NCBI RefSeq assembly: GCF_007828865.1
Contig: NZ_VIVK01000001.1
Coordinates: 4,402,001 to 4,466,000 of the forward strand
Length of the DNA stretch: 64,000 bases
From: Kribbella amoyensis
Lineage (GTDB): Bacteria; Actinomycetota; Actinomycetes; Propionibacteriales; Kribbellaceae
Reading direction: 5' to 3'
Numbering within the stretch: position 1 is the stretch's first letter; each line of letters opens with the position of its first letter. The notes beneath the pieces are model-generated. The model was not told where the DNA came from, did not search any database, and worked only from the letters and a program-made list of their open reading frames with translations. The translations under genes were made by a program, and so were the position numbers. Positions 24,309-33,648 of this stretch are shown piece by piece.

Positions 24309-25630
24309 CGACGCCCTGGTTCATCGACGCGTGGGCCGTGTTCGACGGAGTCGCGTTCGCCTCCCGCAGCGACCCGGCGATCCGGCGGACCGACCGGGTC
24401 ACCGAGGCCGAGACCACGGTCTTCCTGAGTGTCCCCGAACTCGAACCGATCCCGCTCGGCCGCATCACCACCGGACTCCGCGCGGCCCGGGCGTCGTTCC
24501 AGGACGGCTTCTTCGACGACGAGGGCACGGAGATCGCCTTCGGCTCCCTCGACGGCATCCGCGAGGCGATCCGTCGCGCCTACCTGGCCACAGGTCTCGG
24601 TCCCGGCGGCGCCGGCCTGCCGGGTCGGCCGACGCCGGCGCCCGCGTCCGATGGGCCGACCGCGGGTGGTCTGTACTTCCAGGACGCCACGCGGGAACTG
24701 GAGCTGGAAGGGAACGGCCCGCCGCTCAGCCTGATCCGCGGACTCATCGAGGGAGCACCGGATCGCCTACGCCACGCGGTACGGGTGTACGCAGAGGCTG
24801 TCCTGCTCGATTGGGAGTACTCGCTCGCGTCTTCGGAGGCCGCTGCGCTGGCGGAGTTGTACGTGGAGCTGACCGCTGCGGGCATCTGGCGATCGGGGCC
24901 GCATCGGGGCGAGTTCGCCGGCCTGCACGGTCTTGCGGTCGGCAGCCGGTACTTCGAGCACCGTGGCAGCGATCCCGCGATCGGGCCGGCGCGGCGTTTC
25001 TCGCCTCAACAGCTGATCGGGACAGCGCCCTGCCCCGTGATCCCGCCGGGCCGGAACTACAGCCGCCTGTCGGATCCGATGAAGCTGAGCCTGTGCGACT
25101 CGCAGTACCTGCTGGACGGGGGACTGGCGAAAGCCGCCCAGATCCTGATCCCGGCCCTGCTCGTCGGCTCCGGCAGCGGCGACCTCACCACCTTCTGGCA
25201 CGGCGCGGACGAGCTCCTCGATCACCGCCTCCGGCAAGCCGTTGCCTGGCTGGACCACCAACTCCCGACCACGGCGGTCCCTTCGGCGGCCGACCAGCTC
25301 CTGAATTCCTTCGCTCGCGGCTGGCTCCAAGAACCACCCGACTTCCCTGACCCTGGCGGGACCCCGGCCCCCACCGACCGCCCCGGCCCTTCGACCACCC
25401 CACCTCGGGCCGACCCTGCACCGGTGACTCCGGCTGCTTCTGCTGTGACCTCGTCCCCGGTGACCTTCGTCGCGGAAGAGGAGGACGACCGGTCGACGGA
25501 GGGGCCGATCTGGAACCTGATCGAAGACGCGGTCTATCCCGGCTGGACCCTGGTCGACGATCCGCAGCCGCCGGCGAAGATCCGGCTGCACACCACCGAC
25601 GAACCACCACCGGCGGCGATGAACGCATGA
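24299..25630 (+). CDS. Unrecognised protein, second gene of the three-gene operon
   Basis: This 443-residue soluble protein is not recognised. The first ~95 residues (ATPWFIDAWAVFDGVAF, then TVFLSVPELEPIPL) look like one compact domain. A Pro/Gly linker lies near residue 105-120. Residues ~125-350 are mostly helical and include RVYAEAVLLDWEYSLASSE and AAQILIPALLVGSGSGDL. A Pro/Thr/Ala-rich linker (~360-410) leads to an acidic tail with WNLIEDAVYPGWTLVDDP. The GTG at 24299 follows GGGAGGGGG. It overlaps the first gene and shares an ATGA junction with the third, so the three products are probably made in fixed ratio. Confidence 0.7.
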   Translation: MEVATPWFIDAWAVFDGVAFASRSDPAIRRTDRVTEAETTVFLSVPELEPIPLGRITTGLRAARASFQDGFFDDEGTEIAFGSLDGIREAIRRAYLATGLGPGGAGLPGRPTPAPASDGPTAGGLYFQDATRELELEGNGPPLSLIRGLIEGAPDRLRHAVRVYAEAVLLDWEYSLASSEAAALAELYVELTAAGIWRSGPHRGEFAGLHGLAVGSRYFEHRGSDPAIGPARRFSPQQLIGTAPCPVIPPGRNYSRLSDPMKLSLCDSQYLLDGGLAKAAQILIPALLVGSGSGDLTTFWHGADELLDHRLRQAVAWLDHQLPTTAVPSAADQLLNSFARGWLQEPPDFPDPGGTPAPTDRPGPSTTPPRADPAPVTPAASAVTSSPVTFVAEEEDDRSTEGPIWNLIEDAVYPGWTLVDDPQPPAKIRLHTTDEPPPAAMNA

Positions 25631-26352
25631 GCGACTTCCCGAGGCGCAGTACCGAGTGGGTGACCTTCGTCGCCCGCACCCTCGTCCTGCTCACCGGCGC
25701 CGCGCTGATCGTCGCCGTGGTGATCGAGTTCTTCCGCGACGACGAGGTCAGCACCGCGGCGCTCATCGTCGGCGCGGTACTGCTCGTCCTGCCGCTCGTC
25801 GTCGATCGGTTGGAGAAGTTCTCGGTCACGCCCCAGGGCTTCGACTTCGAGTTCACCCAGCAGGTCGCGAACCTCGGCGCCCCGAAGACGGCCGGCCTGC
25901 TCGAACAGACCGGTATGGCCCGCGACCTCGAGACGTACGCGTTCGTCTACAACGAGCTGACCGACCCGGACCTGCTCCCGTACCGCAAACGCCTGCTGGA
26001 CAAACTCGTGGCCGAGGCCACCTCGGCCGCGACGACGCACCGCTTCGACGCCGAGGAGGTCCACAAGCTCTTCTACGCCGGGTCTCCGGTGATGCGGGTC
26101 CTGGCGCTGGGGCTGATGGAAGGTGATCCGTCCTTGCTCAGCCCGGACATCCTCCGGTCGGCGATCGCGGAATCACGCACCGGCAACGAGCAGTACCACG
26201 GTCTCAAGCTTGCCGAACGGGCTTGGCCGCGGCTGTCCCAACCGACCCGCACCGAGCTCTCGGCCCTGATCAGATCCGACGTCCACATCCACGAGGACCC
26301 GGATCGCACCCGGCTGGCCCAACGCATCCTCGCCCGCCCTGTCACCAACTGA
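25627..26352 (+). CDS. Small membrane protein with cytosolic helical domain, third gene of the operon
   Basis: This 241-residue protein has two adjacent N-terminal membrane helices (VARTLVLLTGAALIVAVVI, ~14-32, and TAALIVGAVLLVLPLVV, ~43-59). A charged cytosolic domain of ~170 residues follows, predicted helical with a HEAT-like stretch (SPVMRVLALGLMEGDPSLL). The ATG overlaps the previous stop (ATGA). It could anchor the two preceding soluble proteins to the membrane; this is inference from coupling only. A strong terminator follows at 26420-26456. Family not recognised. Confidence 0.72.
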   Translation: MSDFPRRSTEWVTFVARTLVLLTGAALIVAVVIEFFRDDEVSTAALIVGAVLLVLPLVVDRLEKFSVTPQGFDFEFTQQVANLGAPKTAGLLEQTGMARDLETYAFVYNELTDPDLLPYRKRLLDKLVAEATSAATTHRFDAEEVHKLFYAGSPVMRVLALGLMEGDPSLLSPDILRSAIAESRTGNEQYHGLKLAERAWPRLSQPTRTELSALIRSDVHIHEDPDRTRLAQRILARPVTN

Positions 26353-26419
26353 CCCCTGCGGCTGAGGGTGCGCGGGCCACAATCCGCCGACCCGGCGGGT
26401 AGGCGCCTCGAAACGCGCA

Positions 26420-26456
26420 GACCCGGCGGGCCTGAGGGGCTCAGGCCTGCCGGGTC
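26420..26456. terminator. Strong bidirectional terminator, 17-bp stem
   Basis: GACCCGGCGGGCCTGAG (26420-26436) and CTCAGGCCTGCCGGGTC (26440-26456) form a 17-base-pair stem with one G-U pair and a 3-base loop. It separates the unknown operon from the convergent thioredoxin gene. Confidence 0.8.
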
Positions 26457-26493
26457 CCGTCGTGCTTCTGGTGCGACGACTCAGTACGTGGGC

Positions 26494-26883
26494 TCAGTGC
26501 GTGTGCGGCTCCGTGCCGTGCTCCGCCTCGTGGGCGGCGATCTGGGCCCGGACCTCTTCCATGTCCACCGCACGCAGCTGGGTGATCAGGTCCTCCAGCG
26601 CGGCCGGCGGCAGCGCGCCCGGCTGGGAGTACAGCACCACGCCGTCCCGGACCGCCATCAGCGTCGGGATGGAGCGGATCTGGAACGCCTGGGCCAGCTC
26701 GACCTGTGCGTCCGTGTCGACCTTTCCGAACGTGATGTCGGTGTGCGTCTCCGAGGACTTCTCGAAGACCGGCCCGAACTGCTTACACGGACCACACCAC
26801 TCCGCCCAGAAGTCCACCAGGACGAGCCCGTCGGAACCGACGACCTCGTCGAAGTTCTGCTGGGACAGCTCGACCGTTGCCAC
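26494..26883 (-). CDS. trxA: Thioredoxin
   Basis: This 129-residue cytosolic thioredoxin has the active site WCGPCK (C30, C33), the cis-proline segment RSIPTLMAVRDG and the expected fold length. A ~20-residue C-terminal extension rich in His and Glu is slightly unusual. It reduces protein disulfides using thioredoxin reductase, which is not in this window. The GTG at 26883 follows GGAGG with 5-base spacing. Several thioredoxin paralogues are usual in such genomes, so the symbol marks the family rather than the main copy. Confidence 0.88.
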   Translation of the reverse strand: MATVELSQQNFDEVVGSDGLVLVDFWAEWCGPCKQFGPVFEKSSETHTDITFGKVDTDAQVELAQAFQIRSIPTLMAVRDGVVLYSQPGALPPAALEDLITQLRAVDMEEVRAQIAAHEAEHGTEPHTH

Positions 26884-27063
26884 TACGACCTCCGAAGTTA
26901 GGGAATACGGTCATTGCAACAGCGCCGACCCCTCCGGTGTTCCCCAGGCGCGTCACCCCGACCCGGACCCGCCGGTCCGACCACCCAAGCCTGCCCCACC
27001 AGCCCCACGCCCAAGCACCCACCCCACCCGCACCGCCCGGGCCCGACCCGGAGCGGGCGTGGC

Positions 27064-27939
27064 TCAGATCGGGGCGTCGACGAAGGGTGACGCGTAGTCC
27101 TGGACCTCGTCCAGGATCGCGGCCGCGTCCTCCGGGCTCAGCTCGGCCCGCTCCTGCTCGGCCGTGACCATCTGTTGCAGCAACCTGGTCTCCCCGGCCG
27201 TCGCCAGCCCGGTGATCTCCGGGTGCCCGTTGAGCAGCCACGCGGTCGCCGCCGTCACGTACCGCTGCTCGTCGAACGGGCGGTACCAGGTGTCGTACGT
27301 CCTCTCCTCGCCGTCCTGCCAGTTCCGCCGGGCGATCATCTTGATCGTCATCAGCGCCACGTCCGAAGCCTGGACCGCCTCCACCAGTGCCGCATAGTCG
27401 GCCGCGTACCGCGGATCCTTGGCCAGCCGGTAGTTCAACGGGGTCAGCACCGAGTCGAAGTCGAACCGGTGCAGCGCCTCCCGATGCACGGCCGGTGCCT
27501 GGGCGGTGTGACCGGTGATCCCGATCGCGCCGACGAGGCCTTCCTCCTTGGCTCGGATCGCGGCCTCGAGGGACCCGCCCTTGCCGGTCACGAGGTCCAG
27601 ATTCTCCAGGTCGCAGACGGCGTGCATCTGCAGAAGATCCACCTGATCTGTCTGTAACCGTTCGAGCGAACGATTGATCTCGGACCAGGCCTCCTCGGCG
27701 GTCCGCCGGCCGGTCTTCGTGGCCAGGAAGATCCGGTCCCGGATCTCACCCATCCGCGGCCCCAGCCGCAGCTCCGCGTCGCCGTAGTCCGCGGCCACGT
27801 CGAAATGGTTGATCCCGGCATCGAGCGCCTCCTGGATCGACGCGTCCGCACGATCCTGGTCCACCCCACCGAGTGATGCCGCACCGTAGATCAGTACCGA
27901 ACTGTGGTGCCCGAGCCGCCCCAGCCGTCGAGTCTCCAT
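27064..27939 (-). CDS. Aldo/keto reductase
   Basis: This 291-residue TIM-barrel NADPH-dependent reductase has all four catalytic residues: D47 and Y52 in FDVAADYGDAE, K75 in LATKTG, and H106 in LLQMHAV. The C-terminal part lacks the long loop of some families. The substrate is unknown; the sequence resembles general-stress or sugar-aldehyde AKRs. The ATG at 27939 is the first codon of the open frame. The 180 bases to the thioredoxin gene hold no clear promoter pair, so co-transcription with trxA is possible but not shown. Confidence 0.88.
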   Translation of the reverse strand: METRRLGRLGHHSSVLIYGAASLGGVDQDRADASIQEALDAGINHFDVAADYGDAELRLGPRMGEIRDRIFLATKTGRRTAEEAWSEINRSLERLQTDQVDLLQMHAVCDLENLDLVTGKGGSLEAAIRAKEEGLVGAIGITGHTAQAPAVHREALHRFDFDSVLTPLNYRLAKDPRYAADYAALVEAVQASDVALMTIKMIARRNWQDGEERTYDTWYRPFDEQRYVTAATAWLLNGHPEITGLATAGETRLLQQMVTAEQERAELSPEDAAAILDEVQDYASPFVDAPI

Positions 27940-28350
27940 CAGATGTCCTCTCAGTGGCCTGCAAGTCAGCCAAGAACCTATTACTTTGACCCCGCGCCAC
28001 GACAGAGTTTTCCACAGGCCGGATGCCGGCAGCGGTTACTATGCGTGACGAGGTTGATACGTTCTTTACCATGTTGTTCGCACGGATTTTCGAACCTGTC
28101 CTTGCGGTGTGGCATGGTGTGCGCTGCCAGGTCGAGCCGGCCGGACGTGAGAGAGGAGCTATGGCGACGGTACCGAAGCTGTCACGCTTCACCGAGAAGT
28201 GTGACCCGCCCCTTCCCCGGGGTAGTAACAGTATGGCTGCGGGGAGCGATGGAGCATCCGGATCCTGGTCCCAGGACTCCCGGAGGGCAGTTGCTTGCCG
28301 TATTCTCCCGGCTACTGTCCGCGTAACTGCTGTCTGAGGGGCGGGTAGCG
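27940..28350. other. 411-bp intergenic region upstream of the secretion-like block
   Basis: This gap is locally AT-rich and separates divergent units. Possible -10 elements on the plus strand are TACTAT (28037-28042) and TACCAT (28067-28072), the latter 16 bases after GTGACG; neither has a convincing -35. A short open frame (28161-28337) with a ribosome site lies within it. No riboswitch fold was recognised. Confidence 0.5.
28161..28337 (+). CDS. Possible small ORF or leader peptide before the secretion-like operon
   Basis: A 58-codon frame starts at an ATG preceded by GAGAGGAG and ends 13 bases before the TcpC-like gene. The first ~15 codons show GC-rich third positions, the remainder does not, so coding status is doubtful. 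It encodes MATVPKLSRFTEK at the start and no recognisable domain. It may be a leader peptide or simply part of the 5' untranslated region. Confidence 0.3.
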   Translation: MATVPKLSRFTEKCDPPLPRGSNSMAAGSDGASGSWSQDSRRAVACRILPATVRVTAV

Positions 28351-29595
28351 ATGAGTTGGTGGCGAACGTTGCTGAACCTGCCGCCAAAAGGTGAGCACTG
28401 GTCGGACCAACGCCGTCCGAAGAAGTCGGGCCGTGGACGCCCGCAGAGCACCGCGCCGGAGTGGTGGGAGCACCCCGACGGTCCGGTGTCGCCGACCCCT
28501 CGACAGGCACAGGGTGTAGCCGCGCAGTACAGCGCACCCCCGCCCGGCAACGGCAACGTGATGGCCCCTCCACGCCGCCCGCAACCGGCGGCCCGTACGG
28601 ACGGCCAGCAGGCACCCGGTCCCCGGTCACCCGAACGGCTTCGGCAGCGATCGCCGCACGCAGACAACGTGGCACCCCAGCCGCCACGTGGTCCCGTCGA
28701 TCCCGGTCAGCAGCCACCCTGGTCGACCGAGCCGGAGTCGTCGTTCTCGACCTGGGCCCGGCGGTTCTTCCGGGGTCTGGTCGTCGCCGTGCTGCTGCTG
28801 GCGGCGATCAGCGGCGTCCGGTCCTGGATCCGGCCGAACAACCCGCCCGACACGGTCGTCACGAACCAGTCCGGCTTCCCGGCCGACGAGGCCCGCGCGG
28901 TCGCGACCCGGTACGCGGTGTCCTACCTGAACTGGGACGAGGACAAGCCCGAGGCCCGGCCGGCCCAGGTCGGCATCGACCTGGCCGCGGGCCTGGACGC
29001 CCGCGCCGGGTGGAACGGGCGCGGCAAGCAGACCGCCAACGCGGCGTACCCGGGTGAGGTCGAGGTGGACCCGGGTGGCGTCACCGCGGTCGTCGACGTC
29101 CGGGTCCAGGTGCGGCCCTTCACCAAGAAGGGGCGTGGCTGGGCCGGCGGCGACTACTCCTGGCAGCGCGTCTCCGTGCCGGTCGCGCGGACGTCATCAC
29201 GGGTCGTCGCCAGCGGCCCGCCGACGTTCGTGGCCGACGCGCGCGTCGCCCTGCCCGACAACATGCCTGATGCCGGTGTGCCCGACGACGACCTGACCGC
29301 CGCGACGCTGAAGGACGCGGAGGCCTTCTTCAGCGCGTACGCCGAGTCCGACGCGAAGGTCGAGGCGGTGGCCGCCCCGGGAGCGGAGATCCGCAGTCTC
29401 AACGGTGTCGTCAAGCTCGGCGACCTGAAGAACTGGCAGGTCTTCACCGGCAACGAAGACGAACGCAAGGCGACCGCGTCCGTCACCTGGGCCGGGACGG
29501 GGGACACCACCCTCGACCAGACCTACCAGCTCACGTTGCGGCGGACCGTCGCCGCCAACGGGGCACAGCGATGGCAAGTGGCTGCCGTCGGATGA
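28351..29595 (+). CDS. TcpC/VirB8-like conjugal transfer protein
   Basis: This 414-residue protein begins with ~130 residues of Pro/Gln/Arg-rich cytosolic sequence, then one membrane helix (FFRGLVVAVLLLAAISGV, ~138-156). The extracytoplasmic part has two NTF2-like domains (~170-290 and ~300-412), the layout of TcpC, the VirB8 analogue of Gram-positive type IV secretion systems. Such proteins scaffold the channel in the membrane. It is the first clear gene of a nine-gene plus-strand block and has normal high-GC codon use. The family call rests on architecture and context rather than a sharp motif. Confidence 0.78.
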   Translation: MSWWRTLLNLPPKGEHWSDQRRPKKSGRGRPQSTAPEWWEHPDGPVSPTPRQAQGVAAQYSAPPPGNGNVMAPPRRPQPAARTDGQQAPGPRSPERLRQRSPHADNVAPQPPRGPVDPGQQPPWSTEPESSFSTWARRFFRGLVVAVLLLAAISGVRSWIRPNNPPDTVVTNQSGFPADEARAVATRYAVSYLNWDEDKPEARPAQVGIDLAAGLDARAGWNGRGKQTANAAYPGEVEVDPGGVTAVVDVRVQVRPFTKKGRGWAGGDYSWQRVSVPVARTSSRVVASGPPTFVADARVALPDNMPDAGVPDDDLTAATLKDAEAFFSAYAESDAKVEAVAAPGAEIRSLNGVVKLGDLKNWQVFTGNEDERKATASVTWAGTGDTTLDQTYQLTLRRTVAANGAQRWQVAAVG

Positions 29596-29644
29596 TCACA
29601 GCTCACTGCCGTCCAACCACCGGAGCAACAAGGGAGACACCGCA

Positions 29645-29935
29645 ATGATGACGACTCACCCATTGGTCGCGAGCGTGGTGGAGCTCGCCGCGCCGCTGGC
29701 CGATCCCAACGTCCCGACCGGCGCGGATTTCAAGGACTGGGTCCTGGTCATCGCGGGCAACATCTTCATCGCGATCCTCGTGTTGCGGGCCATCGGCCAC
29801 TACTTCAAGCGCGAGTGGGGCGAGCTGTTCGGCCATATCGCCGCTGGCGTCCTGGTCGGTGGGCTGATCTATGCCAACAACCAGACGATCAACGTGCTGA
29901 AGGGCTTCTGGGGATTGCTCTCCGGGGGTAACTGA
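29645..29935 (+). CDS. Small two-helix membrane protein of the secretion-like block (TcpD-like)
   Basis: This 96-residue protein has two hydrophobic segments (WVLVIAGNIFIAILVLRAIG, ~32-51, and ELFGHIAAGVLVGGLIYA, ~60-77) and an N-terminal hydrophobic stretch. Size and topology resemble TcpD-type membrane subunits of Gram-positive conjugation systems, with VirB2/VirB3-like size. The ATG follows AAGGGAG, and its TGA is immediately followed by the ATG of the next gene. A structural role in the channel is inferred. Confidence 0.7.
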   Translation: MMTTHPLVASVVELAAPLADPNVPTGADFKDWVLVIAGNIFIAILVLRAIGHYFKREWGELFGHIAAGVLVGGLIYANNQTINVLKGFWGLLSGGN

Positions 29936-30499
29936 ATGCGCGTCGGCCGGACCCTGACCCACCACTTCGAGATCGAGACCCGGCAGTACGACCTGCTCGG
30001 CATCGACCTCGGAGAGGGTGCCCGTCGGCGGATGATCATCTTCGGGGCCGTGATCATCCTGCTCTGGGTCGCCCTGCTCATCCCGTTCATCGGGGTGCCG
30101 AAAAAACCCACGGTCAGCCTGTACGTGGTACCGCCGTTCGTGATCACCGCGTTCGGCTGGCGGGCCGGCAAGCACCACGAACGCCGCCGCCGCGTGACCG
30201 AGTGGGCGCTCGCCGTCCGCTACGCGTTGCGCGCCCATCGCCCGATCATCGGACTCGGCGCCCGGGCCGCCGACAAGACGGAGTACCTGCCATGGCGTGA
30301 GCGCGTCGCGACCCAGAAGGTGGCCAGTCTGGCGAAGGCCAGGGTGACCCCGGAATGGGAACGCGAGGTTGTGGTGGAACTCGACCCCCAGGTCCGGGCC
30401 GGCTCGGACATCACCGTGAACCAGCGGGCCCGCCTCCTGGGGGCGGATCACGTGCAGAGGGTCAGTCGCAGGACGTCGTCGGGGAAGAGGCACGGATGA
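29936..30499 (+). CDS. TcpE/VirB3-like membrane protein
   Basis: This 187-residue protein has a pair of membrane helices (MIIFGAVIILLWVALLIPFIG, ~33-53, and VSLYVVPPFVITAFGW, ~60-76) and a basic cytosolic C-terminal half (GKHHERRRRVTEWALAVRY). The topology and its position directly before the VirB4 ATPase match TcpE/PrgI/VirB3-type subunits. Its last codon overlaps the ATPase start (ATGA). The role is inferred from order and topology. Confidence 0.7.
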   Translation: MRVGRTLTHHFEIETRQYDLLGIDLGEGARRRMIIFGAVIILLWVALLIPFIGVPKKPTVSLYVVPPFVITAFGWRAGKHHERRRRVTEWALAVRYALRAHRPIIGLGARAADKTEYLPWRERVATQKVASLAKARVTPEWEREVVVELDPQVRAGSDITVNQRARLLGADHVQRVSRRTSSGKRHG

Positions 30500-33400
30500 A
30501 GATCGCTGACAAGCTCCTGAACCTCGTCGGTGTGGGCCGTGAGCGCGGCCTGCCGCCACCACGGCTGGTGGCGATCGCCGACGGCCTGCTGGTGACCGAG
30601 CGGAGCGCCGAGGCGTGGTTCCTGATCTCGGTCGCGAACACGGACCTGGCCACCGAGGCCGAGCAGGACGCGGCCCTGGACGCCGCGGTGAGTGCCGCCG
30701 CGACCATCCTCGGCGACCGGCTCAGCCACCTCAAGGTGGTCTGGGGCCGGTCGACCGGCCAGGACTACATCGACAGCATGTCCGGCCACTACCGCCTCGG
30801 CGACCACGACGCCTGGGCGCAGACCCGCGCGGACCGCATCGACGAGATGCGGATGCCGGAGCGGTACGTCGCGCTCGGCGTGCACCTGAGCGACCGGGAT
30901 CCGCGCGCCACCGCCCAGGTGCGCGGCTCTATCAGCGACGCCCTGGGGACCACGTCCTGGCGGGTCAGCGCCCGCGAGCTCGCCCACCTGGACGAGCGGG
31001 TCCGCAAGCTCGCCCGCCAGCTCGGTTCGACCGTCTGGCGCGCGCACACCGCCCCCGCCGAGGTGATCTCCTGGCTGGTCAGCCGCGAGATGCACCGTGG
31101 CGCTGTCGCGGCTCCGCGCCGTGGCCTGATCACCGGCGCCTCGCTGGCCCGCCTCACGGCCGGCCGGGTCGTCCCGTACACCGACCACCTGCGCATCTAC
31201 GACACCCGCGGCCAGATCGCGGCGTACACGACTGTGCTCGCGATGACCGACTTCCCCGAGGAGCTCGAGACCCCGGGCGCGGGGGAGTGGCTGCGGACGC
31301 TGTCGGAGATCAAGGCGATCGACGACGACGGCGACGAGATCGATGTCACCGTCGAGGCGTCGGTGCGGTTCCGCGTGCTCACCAAGAAGACCGCGCGGAG
31401 CCTCGTCGACGAGACCCGGAAGAGCGCGAAGGAGCAGCGCCGGTCCGCCGCGAAGGGGACGGCCGAGGAGACCGCCGACGAGATCGTCGAGACCGAGCGA
31501 GTGATGCGCGAGGTCAAGCGGGACATCAACCGCAGCGGCCTCACCCTGGTCGAGGACCACCCGCGCCTGCTGGTCAGCGCGGACACCCGCGAGGACCTCG
31601 AGACCTACGTCGACGCCGTCATCGCGCACTACGCCGACCGCGGCATCACCGTGGCCGCCGGTGCCGACGAGCAGCGCGACCTCTGGCTCGAATCGCTGCC
31701 CGGTGACCAACTCCGCGTCCCGGACCTCGGCCACGTCCGGGAGTCCACGGCGTTCTTCGGGTCCTGGTTCTGGGGCGGTGCGTCGATCGGTGACGCCACC
31801 GGCCCCGCGATCGGGTACCTCACCGGCTCCACGCCCGGCCTGGTCCGCTTCGACGCGGCCGCCGGTTCGGCCCTCGGCGACGCGACCACGACGCTCTTCC
31901 TCGGCCGATCCGGGCGGGGCAAGACGACCGCCGCGATGATGGGCGGCCTGGATTCGGCGTTCGCCGGTGCCTGGGTGCCGCTGCTCGACCTGAAGGGTGA
32001 CGCGGCCGGCGTCTCGGCGGTCGCCGCGGAGTACGGCGTACCCACCGCCGTCATCGAGATCACGGCCCAGTTCTCGGGTGCCGCGGACCTGCTCCGCGTC
32101 CTGCCCGTCGACGATGCGTTGCTGCAGGCACCTTCCCAGCTGATGCTGCTGCTCCCGCCGCACCTTCGCGGTGCCGCCGAAGCCCCGGTCGTCGCGGCGA
32201 CCCGGGCCGAGATCCAGTCGCCGGACCCGTCCTCCTGGGGCGTCATCCAGCGGCTCTGCGCATCCGATTCGGAGACCACCCGGACGGTCGGGTTCGCGTT
32301 GCGCGACCTGGTCGAGACGGGCCTCGGTTCAGTCGTCGCGGGTCCGCCCTCCGGCCTGTCCTCGCTGACCACGAACCCGGGTCTCTGGGTCGTCCAGATG
32401 CCCGGTCTCACCCTGCCCTCGCCGGAGTCCGCGCCCGAGTCGTGGTCCCCGATCGAGCGCGTCGGCATGGCCTGCCTGCGCGGGTGCCTCGCCTGGATGA
32501 TCCGTACCACCGGCCGGCGTGAGTTCCGCGGCCGCTCGAAGGTCGTCATCGTCCCCGAGGTCCACCTGCTCACCAAGACCCCCGACGGCGCGAGCTTCCT
32601 CGACTACATCGCCCGCGTCGGCCGTGCCCTCGGTGCCTCGCTCGTCCTGGACACCCAGGACCCGGCCTCGATCCTCAAACTGCCCGGCCTGGTCGAGCAG
32701 ATCACCACCCTGTTCGCGTTCAGTCTGCGCTCCCGCGAACAGGTCGACTCCCTCCTCGAACTCCTCGGCCGCCCGCAGACCCCGCCGTACCAGACCCTGG
32801 TCCGCGGCATCAACACCGCCGCGAACGGCAAGAGCATCCGGCACGGCCACTGCATCATGCGGGACCGCTGGGACGAGGTCGCCACGGTCCAGATCGACAT
32901 CCCGAGCCAGCGTGTCGCCGAACTCCTCCGCACCACCCCGGAGTCCGAACACGACCTGGAACCGACCCAGCCGATCGCCCCCCAGTACGAAGAAGTCGAC
33001 CCCTTCGCGGAAGACGAGTACGAGGAAGAAGCCGAGCCGGCCGCGACAGCCCAAGCCCAGGCCGAAGCCCACACCCTGGAGCCCCACCACACCCCGGTGC
33101 CCGCCAACGGCTCCCACCCCACGTCGGCCAACGGCACCCCCAACGGCACGGCCTCGAACGGCGCATCCCCTAACGGCACGGCCTCGGGCGACACAGCCTC
33201 GACCGCGTCGGCGCCCATCGCGTCAACGCCCGCTACCTCGACGTCCCCTGCCTCAACGCCTGCTGCCTCGACGCCGACTGGCTCAGCGCCTGCTGCCTCG
33301 ACGGCCAACGGCACCACTGGTTCGAACGGCTCGAACGGCGCAACCCCGCCGCCCGCCCGCCACAGCGCCCCGCAGCCGCCCGACGCCCCGGCCCAAGACC

Positions 33401-33648
33401 CCCAGCCGGCCCTCACCAAGAACCAGCACCAAACCCCCGCCGCCCACCAATCCGCGGCAACCCCACCCCCACCAGCCGACCCCAACGGCCACGACCGCCC
33501 CCACCCCCCACGCTACGAAGAGCCCATCGGCCCCGACGAGGTCTACGACCAGGAAGCCGACGAAGCCGCCTACAACGAGGCGATGTACAACGCCTACGAA
33601 AGCAACACCGGAGAAAAGCCCAAAGGCAACAAGGAGCACGTCGCATGA
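30496..33648 (+). CDS. VirB4/TraC-type secretion ATPase (SCO6880-like) with long low-complexity tail
   Basis: This 1050-residue cytosolic ATPase has an N-terminal ~390-residue family-specific region, then a RecA-like motor with Walker A GRSGRGKTT (residues 470-478) and a Walker-B-like strand VVIVPEVHLL (~683-692). A further conserved segment, LVLDTQDPASILKLPGL, is typical of VirB4. Residues ~825-1050 are acidic and then Pro/Ala/Ser/Thr/Asn-rich with NGT and STPA repeats. VirB4 ATPases power type IV secretion channels. Both ends overlap neighbours by ATGA, so the gene is embedded in a coupled operon. Confidence 0.85.
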   Translation: MKIADKLLNLVGVGRERGLPPPRLVAIADGLLVTERSAEAWFLISVANTDLATEAEQDAALDAAVSAAATILGDRLSHLKVVWGRSTGQDYIDSMSGHYRLGDHDAWAQTRADRIDEMRMPERYVALGVHLSDRDPRATAQVRGSISDALGTTSWRVSARELAHLDERVRKLARQLGSTVWRAHTAPAEVISWLVSREMHRGAVAAPRRGLITGASLARLTAGRVVPYTDHLRIYDTRGQIAAYTTVLAMTDFPEELETPGAGEWLRTLSEIKAIDDDGDEIDVTVEASVRFRVLTKKTARSLVDETRKSAKEQRRSAAKGTAEETADEIVETERVMREVKRDINRSGLTLVEDHPRLLVSADTREDLETYVDAVIAHYADRGITVAAGADEQRDLWLESLPGDQLRVPDLGHVRESTAFFGSWFWGGASIGDATGPAIGYLTGSTPGLVRFDAAAGSALGDATTTLFLGRSGRGKTTAAMMGGLDSAFAGAWVPLLDLKGDAAGVSAVAAEYGVPTAVIEITAQFSGAADLLRVLPVDDALLQAPSQLMLLLPPHLRGAAEAPVVAATRAEIQSPDPSSWGVIQRLCASDSETTRTVGFALRDLVETGLGSVVAGPPSGLSSLTTNPGLWVVQMPGLTLPSPESAPESWSPIERVGMACLRGCLAWMIRTTGRREFRGRSKVVIVPEVHLLTKTPDGASFLDYIARVGRALGASLVLDTQDPASILKLPGLVEQITTLFAFSLRSREQVDSLLELLGRPQTPPYQTLVRGINTAANGKSIRHGHCIMRDRWDEVATVQIDIPSQRVAELLRTTPESEHDLEPTQPIAPQYEEVDPFAEDEYEEEAEPAATAQAQAEAHTLEPHHTPVPANGSHPTSANGTPNGTASNGASPNGTASGDTASTASAPIASTPATSTSPASTPAASTPTGSAPAASTANGTTGSNGSNGATPPPARHSAPQPPDAPAQDPQPALTKNQHQTPAAHQSAATPPPPADPNGHDRPHPPRYEEPIGPDEVYDQEADEAAYNEAMYNAYESNTGEKPKGNKEHVA

